Shown here: positions 1 through 10,339 of the stretch, in pieces | How positions within the stretch are numbered: position 1 is the first letter of the stretch | Layout: every line of letters begins with the position of its first letter | DNA from: Symbiodinium natans | Taxonomy: Eukaryota > Sar > Dinophyceae > Suessiales > Symbiodiniaceae | Reading direction: 5' to 3' | DNA: 60,000 bases | Assembly: GCA_905221605.1 (NCBI GenBank) | Contig: CAJNDS010002377.1 | Span: forward strand, 87,501 to 147,500 | The notes under the pieces: generated by a model | Told to the model about the DNA's origin: nothing | Databases searched by the model: none | Seen by the model: only the letters and a program-made list of their open reading frames with translations | Program-made: the position numbers and the translations under genes

Positions 1-189
1 CTTAATCGTCTCCGCGAATTCCGTGCTAAAAGCAGTCGTGGAGCGAGTGACTCTACAAATCTGTATGTACAACATGAGCACACCTTAAGCAGCCATTGTT
101 TCCAAACACGTGTTCCAAATCACAAAAAGGTAGGCGCATGAGGGTGCAGGGAGTAGCATATATACATAAACAAGCAGATATCCACACGT

Positions 190-306
190 TTACGCATGCA
201 CTATAGAACGTGTGCACTGTATTGGCGCACTGCTGCCAAGCCCAACCCCCTGCCTGAGCTGCGGCAAGGGCTGCTTCATGTTCAGCTTGCTTGGCGGCCT
301 GGTCTA
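190..306 (-). CDS. Ala-rich helical exon-like segment, copy 1
   Basis: Function unknown. On the minus strand, from about 304 downwards, a frame reads DQAAKQAEHEAALAAAQ, a pattern typical of an alanine-rich amphipathic helix or coiled coil. The segment is similar at DNA level, about 110 bp including the flanking stretch with GTGCACTGT, to a second copy at 1920-2045, and both keep the frame through the helix. A possible acceptor CCTAG lies just before it on the minus strand. No start codon or partner exon can be assigned. It may be an exon of a larger minus-strand gene or a dispersed repeat that happens to be open. Confidence 0.3.
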
Positions 307-309
307 GGT

Positions 310-907
310 TACAATTTACAATCAGAACTCACAAAGCCGTGGGCGAAGTTGATGCGGCATTCACTCTTGAGTCGAAGGTTCCATGGAGGCATGCGGTGAA
401 TCTGTCTTGCCACCCTGTATAAACTGTTATGTGGTGCAGCCGTGGGCTGTGACGAGGTATTGCCACTGGTACTTCCAAAGGTTCTACTGGATGCACCATG
501 AAGGGACGAAGGGGGGTTGAGCATGTCTTCTCACAACACGTGTGTCTTCGGCTGTTCGTGAGTTCACGATCGAGGGTTTAATGTTGACTGCATCAGGTCA
601 CCCCACTCATGCGCCACGGGCAGTAGACTTACAGTAGCCACCAAACAGACAAGCCGGCAAACTTTGCAATATATCTAATCTCGAAAGAACACTGCAGTGT
701 ACATATGTAGATATGATGCAGTATGTGCCTTCCAGCATGAAAAGCAAAGAGTAAAAATATCTCGACGTTGTAGCCACAATCGACCCTGATCCTGAAATGT
801 TTACCGCTAGGACATCCAGCTGCTGATGTTGGAGCATTTCACATCGAAACATTTCAACATATGACCCCCCCCCCCCCCCACCTAGTTATTTCAAGGATAA
901 GAGGGTC
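310..907. other. Unassigned sequence
   Basis: Only short overlapping frames without family features are present. A C homopolymer (about 864-880) and a local GC rise at the right end are the only notable structures. Confidence 0.4.
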
Positions 908-1579
908 GTGATCCGCAGCCTGACTCGGGTTTCCAAGCCCCACCATGGGAGCAACTCGCCCCTGTACACCCCCCGGTCGCTTGACCTTGCGGGTGACCAG
1001 CCCGCCTGGCCTCGCACGCAGTCGAGGATGCATCGGCTGCTTCCCTCAGGAGACGCCTCGACGCCATTCCTCGAGTCCCAATCTGGCCCCCTTCGCTGCC
1101 GGGGTTCTCACCTCACTGCCCTCTGCAGCCGAGCGCTCAAGCTTGCCAGCTTCCACGCGCTGCTTCGGCGCCTGCGCCTACTGGTCCCCGCCATGTGTGC
1201 AGACGGCGCCTCGACGCCTTCGAAAAAATCACAGCGCTGCATGCCCACGCTCTGGTCTGCTGCGGCCCCGGGCTGTTCCCCTCGCGCAGCCGACCGCGTC
1301 TGTGGCACGGTTTCAATCTTCATAGAAAACGTGGAAATTTTCTACCATGATTTTAAGTGGCAGAATCATGGAAAACATCGGGTGCCAATGTTTTCCAAAC
1401 TGTATCATGTGTCAATTATTCCCTTCATTTTCCCCACTGCTGTGGAATCTGTGGGGCGTCATCGGGTTGTTCAAAATTCTAAGACGCAAGGTTTTAACAC
1501 AACCTACAGCGAGGAGCTAATGTTCCCAGGACTCTTCGTTCGTGCATTGTTGACTCCAGGGGGTGCTTCGTTAATTTGA
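908..1579 (+). other. GC-rich island with a 223-codon open frame, unrecognised
   Basis: The stretch 908-1325 is distinctly more GC-rich than its surroundings and is open in two plus frames (908-1579 and 945-1325) and in part on minus. The 908 frame begins with GTG, not ATG. The predicted protein is Pro/Arg/Ser-rich at first and then turns into an AT-rich tail around codon 138, which suggests that the frame joins two unrelated sequences. A small internal direct repeat containing GCGCCTCGACGCC or a close variant occurs near 1052 and 1205. No domain was recognised. Openness may simply reflect GC content. Confidence 0.2.
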
Positions 1580-1784
1580 CTTGGCAGGCTTTTGGGAGGT
1601 CCGGGGGGCATGAAATCTGCTCACAGTACTCTCGCTTGCCAAGACTTTCATGCCGACCCCCAGCTGTACTATTCTATTTCTTTAGATGTTCATGACTCAT
1701 TGTCATGATCGCAATATTCTGCCCTTTGCACCATAACGTAGATTCATAAGCTGTCGTAAGCAAGGCATTAGCCTAAACCTCACA

Positions 1785-1832
1785 CATATATATATATATG
1801 TATATATGTATATATGTATATATTAATTATAT
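1785..1832. repeat. (TA)n / TATATG microsatellite
   Basis: Alternating TA with interspersed TATATG steps. It lies close to the (TC)n tract that follows. Confidence 0.85.
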
Positions 1833-1869
1833 GTCGTCTTCTTCATCTCCACGCTTAGGAGGCCCCAAA

Positions 1870-1870
<1 letters not shown>

Positions 1871-1909
<39 letters not shown>
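1871..1909. repeat. (TC)n microsatellite
   Basis: About 19 TC units, interrupted only at the ends. The SLSLSL reading frames over it are artefacts. Confidence 0.9.
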
Positions 1910-1917
1910 TACACTAT

Positions 1918-2046
1918 ATGTGCACTGTGGAACCGAATTTGTATCTGCGCTCCCGTGTACTGCCGAGCCCATCGCCCCTGCCTTAGCTGCAGCAAGGGCT
2001 GCTTCGTGTTCAGCCTGCTCTTGGCGTCCAGAACTCTGGCTTACAA
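1918..2046 (-). CDS. Ala-rich helical exon-like segment, copy 2
   Basis: Function unknown. The minus frame reads SSGRQEQAEHEAALAAAKAG, almost the same helix as the copy at 190-306, and DNA similarity continues beyond the helix to a shared GTGCACTGT stretch. The (TC)n tract begins just past its 3' side. Minus-strand AG dinucleotides just upstream could act as an acceptor. Whether this is an exon or a duplicated non-coding repeat is open. In-frame retention of the helix in both copies is the only argument for coding. Confidence 0.3.
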
Positions 2047-2200
2047 GGAATCACACACTTCTTGGAGCCCACTTGGTGAAAGTTCTGTAGCGCTGCATCT
2101 ACTCGCTGAAGGACAATTCGGATAGCTAAGGGTTGTGGCTTAGACCATGATTACGGCTCTCACTACCTGTCTACCGGTGGCACGGCATTGCCTCATCATT

Positions 2201-5200
2201 CAGCACGCGCCGATGACGCAACTCTTGTCTTGCCCTCATTCCTTTCCTCAGGCGAACAACTGCAATCAGAAGGACTCAAACGTGTGCAGCCTCTCCCCAG
2301 TTGTTCACAAGTCCAAGCTGCAGAAGCGTCTGCAGCCGCATGATTGCGCGGGTGCGCATGCGTTCCTTGTCAGGGGCTCAGCTCTGATGACACGTGCGCG
2401 CCAGAACCCTGGCCCACAGTCTCTGCCCTCTCCTTCTCGGATACCCCTTGCAGTGCGACTCAGTACGACTCTTACAACAGGGCCCGAGTGATCCGAGTTG
2501 ATCCGAGTCCGAGCGCCTGCTCCTTGGCCACCAACAAGACATCACGCACCTCTAAAAGCGGAGCGAGCTGGCGCATGTCATCATCATTTCATTTACCACT
2601 GTCGTGCAAGACAAACAGGGACGGAGGAGGAAGAGACATGAAAACACCCTGCCTGCAGCCGGCTCAGGTGGACACGGCAACTGCGCTGGACCTCGCCCGC
2701 GGCGCGCACTTGCTTCCTGAACAGCATCTGACCGCAGAAAACCCTCTGCAACATTCTGCAACTAATAAGACAGAATCTGTTCCTCAACGGTCCTCATGTC
2801 CATCAAGACGACTCGGGCACGGTGCACGTGGCAGGATCTCTGGATTTCCCGTGCCTTTGGGCTTTGGTTGCAGCGTTAAGTGGCAACTGGAAAACTAGCA
2901 AGTTAAATGATGCCATGATGGGCGGTTCTCGTCGATCCTGGGTGCTCTGCAGCAACATGCACTCACAGCTGGTGAAGGCCCAAAACCAGGAAAGCAAAAT
3001 CCTTCCTTCTGTATAGGTCCCAACATCGGCCATGGTATTGTGACGTTGTGGCGCTCTCACTCTTGAAACTCCGGAAGCCACTAGCCACTGCCACCACCCT
3101 AAGGACAGGTCCTGAGCTGCTGCGCGAGCCAGCACGCGCCGATGACGCAACTCTTGTCTTGCCCTCATTCCTTTCCTCAGGCGAACAACTGCAATCAGAA
3201 GGACTCAAACGTGTGCAGCCTCTCCCCAGTTGTTCACAAGTCCAAGCTGCAGAAGCGTCTGCAGCCGCATGATTGCGCGGGTGCGCATGCGTTCCTTGTC
3301 AGGGGCTCAGCTCTGATGACACGTGCGCGCCAGAACCCTGGCCCACAGTCTCTGCCCTCTCCTTCTCGGATACCCCTTGCAGTGCGACTCAGTACGACTC
3401 TTACAACAGGGCCCGAGTAATCCGAGTTGATCCGAGTCCGAGCGCCTGCTCCTTGGCCACCAACAAGACATCACGCACCTCTAAAAGCGGAGCGAGCTGG
3501 CGCATGTCATCATCATTTCATTTACCACTGTCGTGCAAGACAAACAGGGACGGAGGAGGAAGAGACATGAAAAAACCCTGCCTGCAGCCGGCTCAGGTGG
3601 ACACGGCAACTGCGCTGGACCTCGCCCGCGGCGCGCACTTGCTTCCTGAACAGCATCTGACCGCAGAAAACCCTCTGCAACACTCTGCAACTAATAAGAC
3701 AGAATCTGTTCCTCAACGGTCCTCATGTCCATCAAGACGACTCGGGCACGGTGCACGTGGCAGGATCTCTGGATTTCCCGTGCCTTTGGGCTTTGGTTGC
3801 AGCGTTAAGTGGCAACTGGAAAACTAGCAAGTTAAATGATGCCATGATGGGCGGTTCTCGTCGATCCTGGGTGCTCTGCAGCAACATGCACTCACAGCTG
3901 GTGAAGGCCCAAAACCAGGAAAGCAAAATCCTTCCTTCTGTATAGGTCCCAACATCGGCCATGGTATTGTGACGTTGTGGCGCTCTCACTCTTGAAACTC
4001 CGGAAGCCACTAGCCACTGCCACCACCCTAAGGACAGGTCCTGAGCTGCTGCGCGAGCCAGCACGCGCCGATGACGCAACTCTTGTCTTGCCCTCATTCC
4101 TTTCCTCAGGCGAACAACTGCAATCAGAAGGACTCAAACGTGTGCAGCCTCTCCCCAGTTGTTCACAAGTCCAAGCTGCAGAAGCGTCTGCAGCCGCATG
4201 ATTGCGCGGGTGCGCATGCGTTCCTTGTCAGGGGCTCAGCTCTGATGACACGTGCGCGCCAGAACCCTGGCCCACAGTCTCTGCCCTCTCCTTCTCGGAT
4301 ACCCCTTGCAGTGCGACTCAGTACGACTCTTACAACAGGGCCCGAGTAATCCGAGTTGATCCGAGTCCGAGCGCCTGCTCCTTGGCCACCAACAAGACAT
4401 CACGCACCTCTAAAAGCGGAGCGAGCTGGCGCATGTCATCATCATTTCATTTACCACTGTCGTGCAAGACAAACAGGGACGGAGGAGGAAGAGACATGAA
4501 AAAACCCTGCCTGCAGCCGGCTCAGGTGGACACGGCAACTGCGCTGGACCTCGCCCGCGGCGCGCACTTGCTTCCTGAACAGCATCTGACCGCAGAAAAC
4601 CCTCTGCAACACTCTGCAACTAATAAGACAGAATCTGTTCCTCAACGGTCCTCATGTCCATCAAGACGACTCGGGCACGGTGCACGTGGCAGGATCTCTG
4701 GATTTCCCGTGCCTTTGGGCTTTGGTTGCAGCGTTAAGTGGCAACTGGAAAACTAGCAAGTTAAATGATGCCATGATGGGCGGTTCTCGTCGATCCTGGG
4801 TGCTCTGCAGCAACATGCACTCACAGCTGGTGAAGGCCCAAAACCAGGAAAGCAAAATCCTTCCTTCTGTATAGGTCCCAACATCGGCCATGGTATTGTG
4901 ACGTTGTGGCGCTCTCACTCTTGAAACTCCGGAAGCCACTAGCCACTGCCACCACCCTAAGGACAGGTCCTGAGCTGCTGCGCGAGCCAGCACGCGCCGA
5001 TGACGCAACTCTTGTCTTGCCCTCATTCCTTTCCTCAGGCGAACAACTGCAATCAGAAGGACTCAAACGTGTGCAGCCTCTCCCCAGTTGTTCACAAGTC
5101 CAAGCTGCAGAAGCGTCTGCAGCCGCATGATTGCGCGGGTGCGCATGCGTTCCTTGTCAGGGGCTCAGCTCTGATGACACGTGCGCGCCAGAACCCTGGC

Positions 5201-5916
5201 CCACAGTCTCTGCCCTCTCCTTCTCGGATACCCCTTGCAGTGCGACTCAGTACGACTCTTACAACAGGGCCCGAGTGATCCGAGTTGATCCGAGTCCGAG
5301 CGCCTGCTCCTTGGCCACCAACAAGACATCACGCACCTCTAAAAGCGGAGCGAGCTGGCGCATGTCATCATCATTTCATTTACCACTGTCGTGCAAGACA
5401 AACAGGGACGGAGGAGGAAGAGACATGAAAAAACCCTGCCTGCAGCCGGCTCAGGTGGACACGGCAACTGCGCTGGACCTCGCCCGCGGCGCGCACTTGC
5501 TTCCTGAACAGCATCTGACCGCAGAAAACCCTCTGCAACATTCTGCAACTAATAAGACAGAATCTGTTCCTCAACGGTCCTCATGTCCATCAAGACGACT
5601 CGGGCACGGTGCACGTGGCAGGATCTCTGGATTTCCCGTGCCTTTGGGCTTTGGTTGCAGCGTTAAGTGGCAACTGGAAAACTAGCAAGTTAAATGATGC
5701 CATGATGGGCGGTTCTCGTCGATCCTGGGTGCTCTGCAGCAACATGCACTCACAGCTGGTGAAGGCCCAAAACCAGGAAAGCAAAATCCTTCCTTCTGTA
5801 TAGGTCCCAACATCGGCCATGGTATTGTGACGTTGTGGCGCTCTCACTCTTGAAACTCCGGAAGCCACTAGCCACTGCCACCACCCTAAGGACAGGTCCT
5901 GAGCTGCTGCGCGAGC
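2201..5916. repeat. Tandem array of four 929-bp units
   Basis: Four head-to-tail units at 2201-3129, 3130-4058, 4059-4987 and 4988-5916, all exactly 929 bp and nearly identical. Units 2 and 3 look identical. Units 1 and 4 share two variants against them: GAGTGATCC instead of GAGTAATCC, and ACATTCTGC instead of ACACTCTGC. Unit 1 alone has AAAACACCC where the others have AAAAAACCC. Each unit carries the same open frames: plus 184 codons (e.g. 2344-2898), minus 121 codons (2803-3168), and a 74-codon plus frame crossing the unit junction (3048-3272). None matches a family I know. Dinoflagellate genes are often tandemly repeated, so this could be a gene array, but a satellite is equally possible. 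Confidence 0.95.
2344..2898 (+). CDS. Hypothetical 184-codon frame in each 929-bp unit
   Basis: A 184-codon open frame repeated at 2344, 3273, 4202 and 5131. Only a Thr/Lys codon (ACA versus AAA, ACACC versus AAACC context) differs at the protein level in what I compared. The frame starts with ATG (in GCATGATT). The sequence is Ser/Pro/Cys-rich with no signal peptide, membrane segment or known motif. It overlaps an antisense 69-codon frame and the 92-codon plus frame 3142-3420. Conservation gives little support because the whole unit is conserved, including the parts outside the frame. The coding status is therefore weak. Confidence 0.2.
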   Translation: MRGCACVPCQGLSSDDTCAPEPWPTVSALSFSDTPCSATQYDSYNRARVIRVDPSPSACSLATNKTSRTSKSGASWRMSSSFHLPLSCKTNRDGGGRDMKTPCLQPAQVDTATALDLARGAHLLPEQHLTAENPLQHSATNKTESVPQRSSCPSRRLGHGARGRISGFPVPLGFGCSVKWQLEN

Positions 5917-6385
5917 AAGGGCGACCTGCTTCGAGCTGCTTTCGTGTACAGCATTTTTGCTGTTGCTGTGATGCTTTCGTAGTATATTGTATGGCATACT
6001 GCTAGCTTGGAGGCTTCTGGAGGGTTTAAGAAGGGATTAGGCTTCACAGGAATTCGTAGACTACGGTCCTGGTCAAGAGCGAAGTGCTTCGAGCGATCTT
6101 GCACCCTGTCCGTTAGTAAGGTCTGTAGAGGATAAGTAGATGACCTTAAGCAACCTCTACACCCTAAACCCCATAAACCCTGGAATCCTACAGCCTAAAT
6201 AACTCCCTTGAAGCCTGCCTCGGCGGCTGCGTCGTAGATGGGCCGAAGCAGCCTCAAAGCGAAAAGAAAGGCCTTGGGCCTCCGGTGCCTAACAACCCAA
6301 AAACCCTCAGGTTTATCAGGGTTCATAGGGTTTATATGGGTTTATATCGACGACGACTACTGCTATGGCTATTGCAAGTGCAATT
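5917..6385. other. Unassigned sequence with telomere-like scraps
   Basis: No gene seen. Around 6155-6200 there are several decayed CCCTAAA-type words (ACCCTAAACCCCATAAACCC and similar), one of many such islands in this window. Confidence 0.5.
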
Positions 6386-6389
6386 ACTG

Positions 6390-6434
<45 letters not shown>

Positions 6435-6475
6435 AGACGACGACGACGACGACGACTACTACTACTACTACTCGG
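6386..6475. repeat. (ACT)n with internal (ACG)n
   Basis: ACT trinucleotide tract interrupted by an ACG block near 6434-6455. Long poly-Thr, poly-Leu and poly-Val frames over it are translation artefacts. Confidence 0.95.
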
Positions 6476-6589
6476 CTACCGCGCCCCCAGGCTCCTGGTC
6501 GGCTTGCATGTGTGATATGTGTCATGGTACTTCCCATGCATTTGCACTTTCGTCTCAGAATGCGCAAAAGGGCAAGAATTGGTATGGAT

Positions 6590-6765
6590 GGACGTTATCA
6601 TCGTGCGGACATGGATGCTCTGGCCATTCGCAGCAAATACCGATGTGTTAGCATGGACGTTATCATCATGCGGACATGGATGCTCTGGTAACACGGACGT
6701 TGTCATCGTGCGGACATGGATGCCCTGGAAACACGGACATTCCCATCGTGCGGACATGAATGCTC
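6590..6765. repeat. 40-bp minisatellite
   Basis: Four copies of a unit containing GTGCGGACATGGATGC, with the core GCGGAC at 6605, 6670, 6710 and 6750. Spacing is 65, 40 and 40 bp, so the basic unit is 40 bp with one extended copy. Frames across it repeat because of the array. Confidence 0.85.
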
Positions 6766-6774
6766 GGGAAGCTT

Positions 6775-8090
6775 GATCGCGATAACCTCGGCTCCCAAGC
6801 CCAGACCCGACACCCTCTAAGATGACGGATGCCGAACGCTGCATGACGTAGCCAAAACTCACAAGATCCAAAATCGTAAGTCCCATACCCCATCTTCGAC
6901 TCCACAACCTATGAACGTTGTTTCATTCAACTGGTCTCATCCGAGCAACGCCTGAACCATGCTTGGTGATGGCAGCGGTTCGGGCGTCTCAGTCAGGCTT
7001 TGGTTGGCAGACGTAGAAAACCAACATGGATGTAATTCTTCTCGAGGTTTGGGGTGGGGATCAAATATCCCCAAATCTGAATAGACTATCCGGCTATGGC
7101 CAGGCAAACCTTTGTTTAAACTCACCATCCCTTATCATAGTCATATCATACAGCATATAGCGCAGATTGCCCGGAGCTTCTTTACTCATCGGCATTCCTT
7201 CTCAGCTAACCCTCGCGGTTCCACATTTTGCGCCTTATGTCGCTGTGCTTGAATCAGTTCTACGATGAACTGGGACATTTGGGCTGTTTACAACCATCCC
7301 TCTACCGAGAGTTGGTCTCTTGCGGCGCTCTCTACGACGCTAGACAAAAACTATAAAATCAAAGGGAGCCGAGCTTTGGCAAACCTGATTTAGTATACGG
7401 CAGGTACAACACGCTCACGACTGCAAAGGTACTGAAGTTGTGCATGCTTCCGGAGGAGGGGAACCTCCGGGCGCACCACATGCCTGGTTCTCTGAGCCTA
7501 GAATTTGGCAGGTCATGCGGAGATCCTCAACCATCCAAAGTATCGTATGTATCGTATGCTATTGTGCTTCAACTCTTGAGTGTAGTACAGTAAGATGATG
7601 GCTGCGGTATCGTCATCGGACGTCGTGGCATTGGGAAAATCACGTGCGCAGGCAAAATGGGCTGAGGGTTAGGCCACCAAAGTCAAAAAGGCCATCTGCC
7701 AAGACAAATCAACGACACATTGTACTCAAACTCTACTCCTTTAAGCTCAACGAATCCGCTCACACCTAATGAAAAAAACTAAGGTCTCCAAGTCAACTAT
7801 TGTCACCACAAGAATGCTCGTACCTCAAGCCCAAGACGGCTACTTCCAGCTGCGTGTCATCCTCGGAGGTCTCCGTCAGGCCAGGCCCCTGCACAGTGCA
7901 AGGCTTCCATAACTTTCTCTACAGGTCGTATAGATAATGCTTCTTGGAACGCAGCATCGTGGAGCGTGTAAAATGCGATGCTACTTTGTTGAAGAAGCTG
8001 CTATCATGTTTGCAACTCCTCCTGTCTATGAGATGTTCTGAGGTTTTGGTGGTGTGCTTTCAAGTTCGAGTAGGGCGCCACGGGAATTGA
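6775..8090. other. Unassigned sequence
   Basis: About 1.3 kb with only short stop-interrupted frames. Nothing on either strand resembled a known domain, RNA gene or repeat. Confidence 0.5.
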
Positions 8091-8093
8091 GCT

Positions 8094-8156
8094 CTACTCC
8101 TCAACTACTACTAGTATTCCTACTCCTACTACTGCTACTACTACCACCACCACCAT

Positions 8157-8198
<42 letters not shown>

Positions 8199-8400
8199 TA
8201 CTACTACGACGCCTACTACTACTACTACTACTGCTACTACTGCTACTACTCTACTATTGCTACTCCTACTACTACTACTACTCCTACTACTACTGCTACT
8301 ACTACTACTACTGCTACTACTAACTACTAACTACTAACTACTAACTACTAACTACTAACTACTAACTACGTACTACCTACTACTTACTACTTACTACTAC
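8094..8400. repeat. (CTA)n array ending in a heptamer
   Basis: Imperfect CTA/ACT triplet array to about 8322, followed by about seven copies of a TAACTAC heptamer (8323-8372). The switch of period from 3 to 7 inside one array suggests replication slippage that captured a one-base insertion. Confidence 0.9.
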
Positions 8401-8464
8401 CCCCTCTCCACCCAGCAAAACAGAGAACGGGGATCAACTCAAGGCGTGTCACCGACTCCTCCTC

Positions 8465-8590
8465 CTCCTACTGCTGCTGCTACAACAACAACTACTACTA
8501 CTACTGCTACTACTACTACTACTACTACTGCTACTACTACTACTACTACTGCTACTACTACTACTACTGCTACAACTGCTACTGCTACTG

Positions 8591-8633
<43 letters not shown>

Positions 8634-8709
8634 TACCAATACTACTACTACTACCACCACTACCAATACTACTACTACTACTACTACCACCACCACCACC
8701 ACTACCACG

Positions 8710-8752
<43 letters not shown>

Positions 8753-8786
8753 ATACTACTACTACTACTACTACCACCACTACCAA

Positions 8787-8852
<66 letters not shown>

Positions 8853-8892
8853 CACTACCAATACTACTACTACTACCACCACCACCACCACC

Positions 8893-8954
<62 letters not shown>
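8465..8954. repeat. (ACT)n/(ACC)n array, 490 bp
   Basis: Long ACT array with recurrent ACC runs and a higher-order block containing ACCACTACCAATACT that recurs at least five times. Open frames of 208-215 codons across it are poly-Thr/Val artefacts. Confidence 0.95.
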
Positions 8955-9479
8955 ACCAGGAGGACGCAGCTCTGCACCGGCTCTTGCATACAGGCCGAAC
9001 GCGTCAGCCTCTCCGCCCTCCGATGTCGGAGCTGCGTCGGATCTCCTAGTCCTCCTGAACGGCACCTCACAGGCCAGGAGCAGCAGCTGCTGAAGTTGCA
9101 GACCAGGACAGTGGAGGCAACGGCCCCCAATTCAGATCAGAAACCAATGAAGCCATGGACACGAGGAGCATGCTCCAGCAGCACAAGCACAGTATACAGA
9201 TGTTATACCACAGTTTATCAATTGTAGACTTTATCGTTAGTACACAAAGTATACCCTCTACCCTAACCCGTGGGTCTCCTCCCAAACCGGGGCGCCTCAG
9301 CTCCTTTCTTCTGTGCGCCTCTGTCACATTGCCTTGGGACTGGATTTCAGGAAGTTTGGGTGTCAGTTTTTAGGGCTCAGGAATGTTGTGGTGCAATTTC
9401 AGGTTTGCGGTCTTGCACTCGGAGTACGCGAAAAGCAAGTTCGGCTTGCAGGGATTTGCACATCGAGTGCTCGCATGAG

Positions 9480-10010
9480 CTCAGGTCGCCAGATTAAGAA
9501 ATCGAGCCTTTCCTTTTCTGAAGTCTTGGAATAGGACTGCGATTGAACCCACAACCTTGGGAACATGGAGGCCCGTGGACGTACCATGAGTGCTTGGAAA
9601 ACACCGAAGATTTCTGAGCAAAAAAGGGTCTTTTCCAAGGCCTCAAGATGTGTAACCAGGGCCCCTCAAAGGTGCAGGGCCTTGGCATCCCGCAGTGGTC
9701 TTTCTGCAAGCGCTCCCAGGCAACCCCCCACCCCTTCCACCCCCACATCAAAGGGCAACTCAGGGTTTCAGGTGTCGAATCCCAGTTGCAAGATTAACAC
9801 CAGTACGCATCTCCCAGGATGCCAGCAGCTTAATGGCAGCGTGTCGGGCTTCGATGTGAGGAAACCCGAGCCACTCATTTTCTGATTCTTGTGGTTTCGC
9901 CTGATGTGTGTTTGGCTACCCAATGTATGAAACTAATCAAGAAATCGAGGGTGCTCTCAGACGGGCGAAGCTTAAGATTTCGAGGGTACCCTCAGCTTGG
10001 ACAACCCCTT
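9480..10010. repeat. Dispersed repeat family, copy 1
   Basis: Contains AAGAAATCGAG twice (near 9498 and 9940) and GAGCCACTCATTTT followed by a GTGGTTTCGCCT word. The same words recur in similar order at 22560-23580 (AAGCAATCGAGGGTAC, GAGCCACTCGTTTT, GGTGGTTTTGCCTGG). It is a non-coding dispersed repeat of unknown type, with no terminal repeats or coding signature recognised. Confidence 0.5.
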
Positions 10011-10269
10011 TCTTAAACAGCGCTGTCCCTGTTGCAGCAATATTTGATTGTAGCACAGCACCAGTCAAAAGCCCGCCATATCGCTAAGGGGGGTCATGCA
10101 ACTCTTGAGCTGAACCGAGGTCCTGGCTTGCCCGCGCAAGTTTTGCCTAAGTTCAGAGCTCCAAAAACGGTATGAACCGATGGGGCCTGTAGTCTACTCG
10201 TATTCTACGAAACATCAGCCTTCTGTCCGATGCACTTCAAAAAGCATCGGAAAATCTGTGCTCGAAAGC

Positions 10270-10337
10270 CTAGTCGCAGAGGTCCAGGTCGCATGCGCGA
10301 CAACGGTAGACCGTGGGGGATTTGCTGCATTTCTCGC
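10270..10337 (-). pseudogene. Decayed ZZ-like zinc-finger exon B
   Basis: On minus, after an AG acceptor at 10339-10338, the frame reads EKCSKSPTVYRCRACDLDLCD and then meets TAG (10272-10270), where the other copies have two residues and the last Cys-Tyr pair. It therefore keeps four of the Cys positions of exon B (C, Y-x-C-x2-C, C) but has lost the final Cys. Upstream at about the usual 70-nt distance, a TGC-GCC-T could supply the exon A end, but a TAG lies four codons before it. It is homologous to the exon B copies at 20.5, 25.0, 56.4, 57.2 and 58.2 kb. Non-functional by inspection. Confidence 0.65.
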
Positions 10338-10339
10338 CT

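Noticed and set aside
8439-9093. Open frames of 208-215 codons
   Set aside because: They are translations of the ACT array (poly-Thr on one strand, poly-Val on the other) and carry no protein information.
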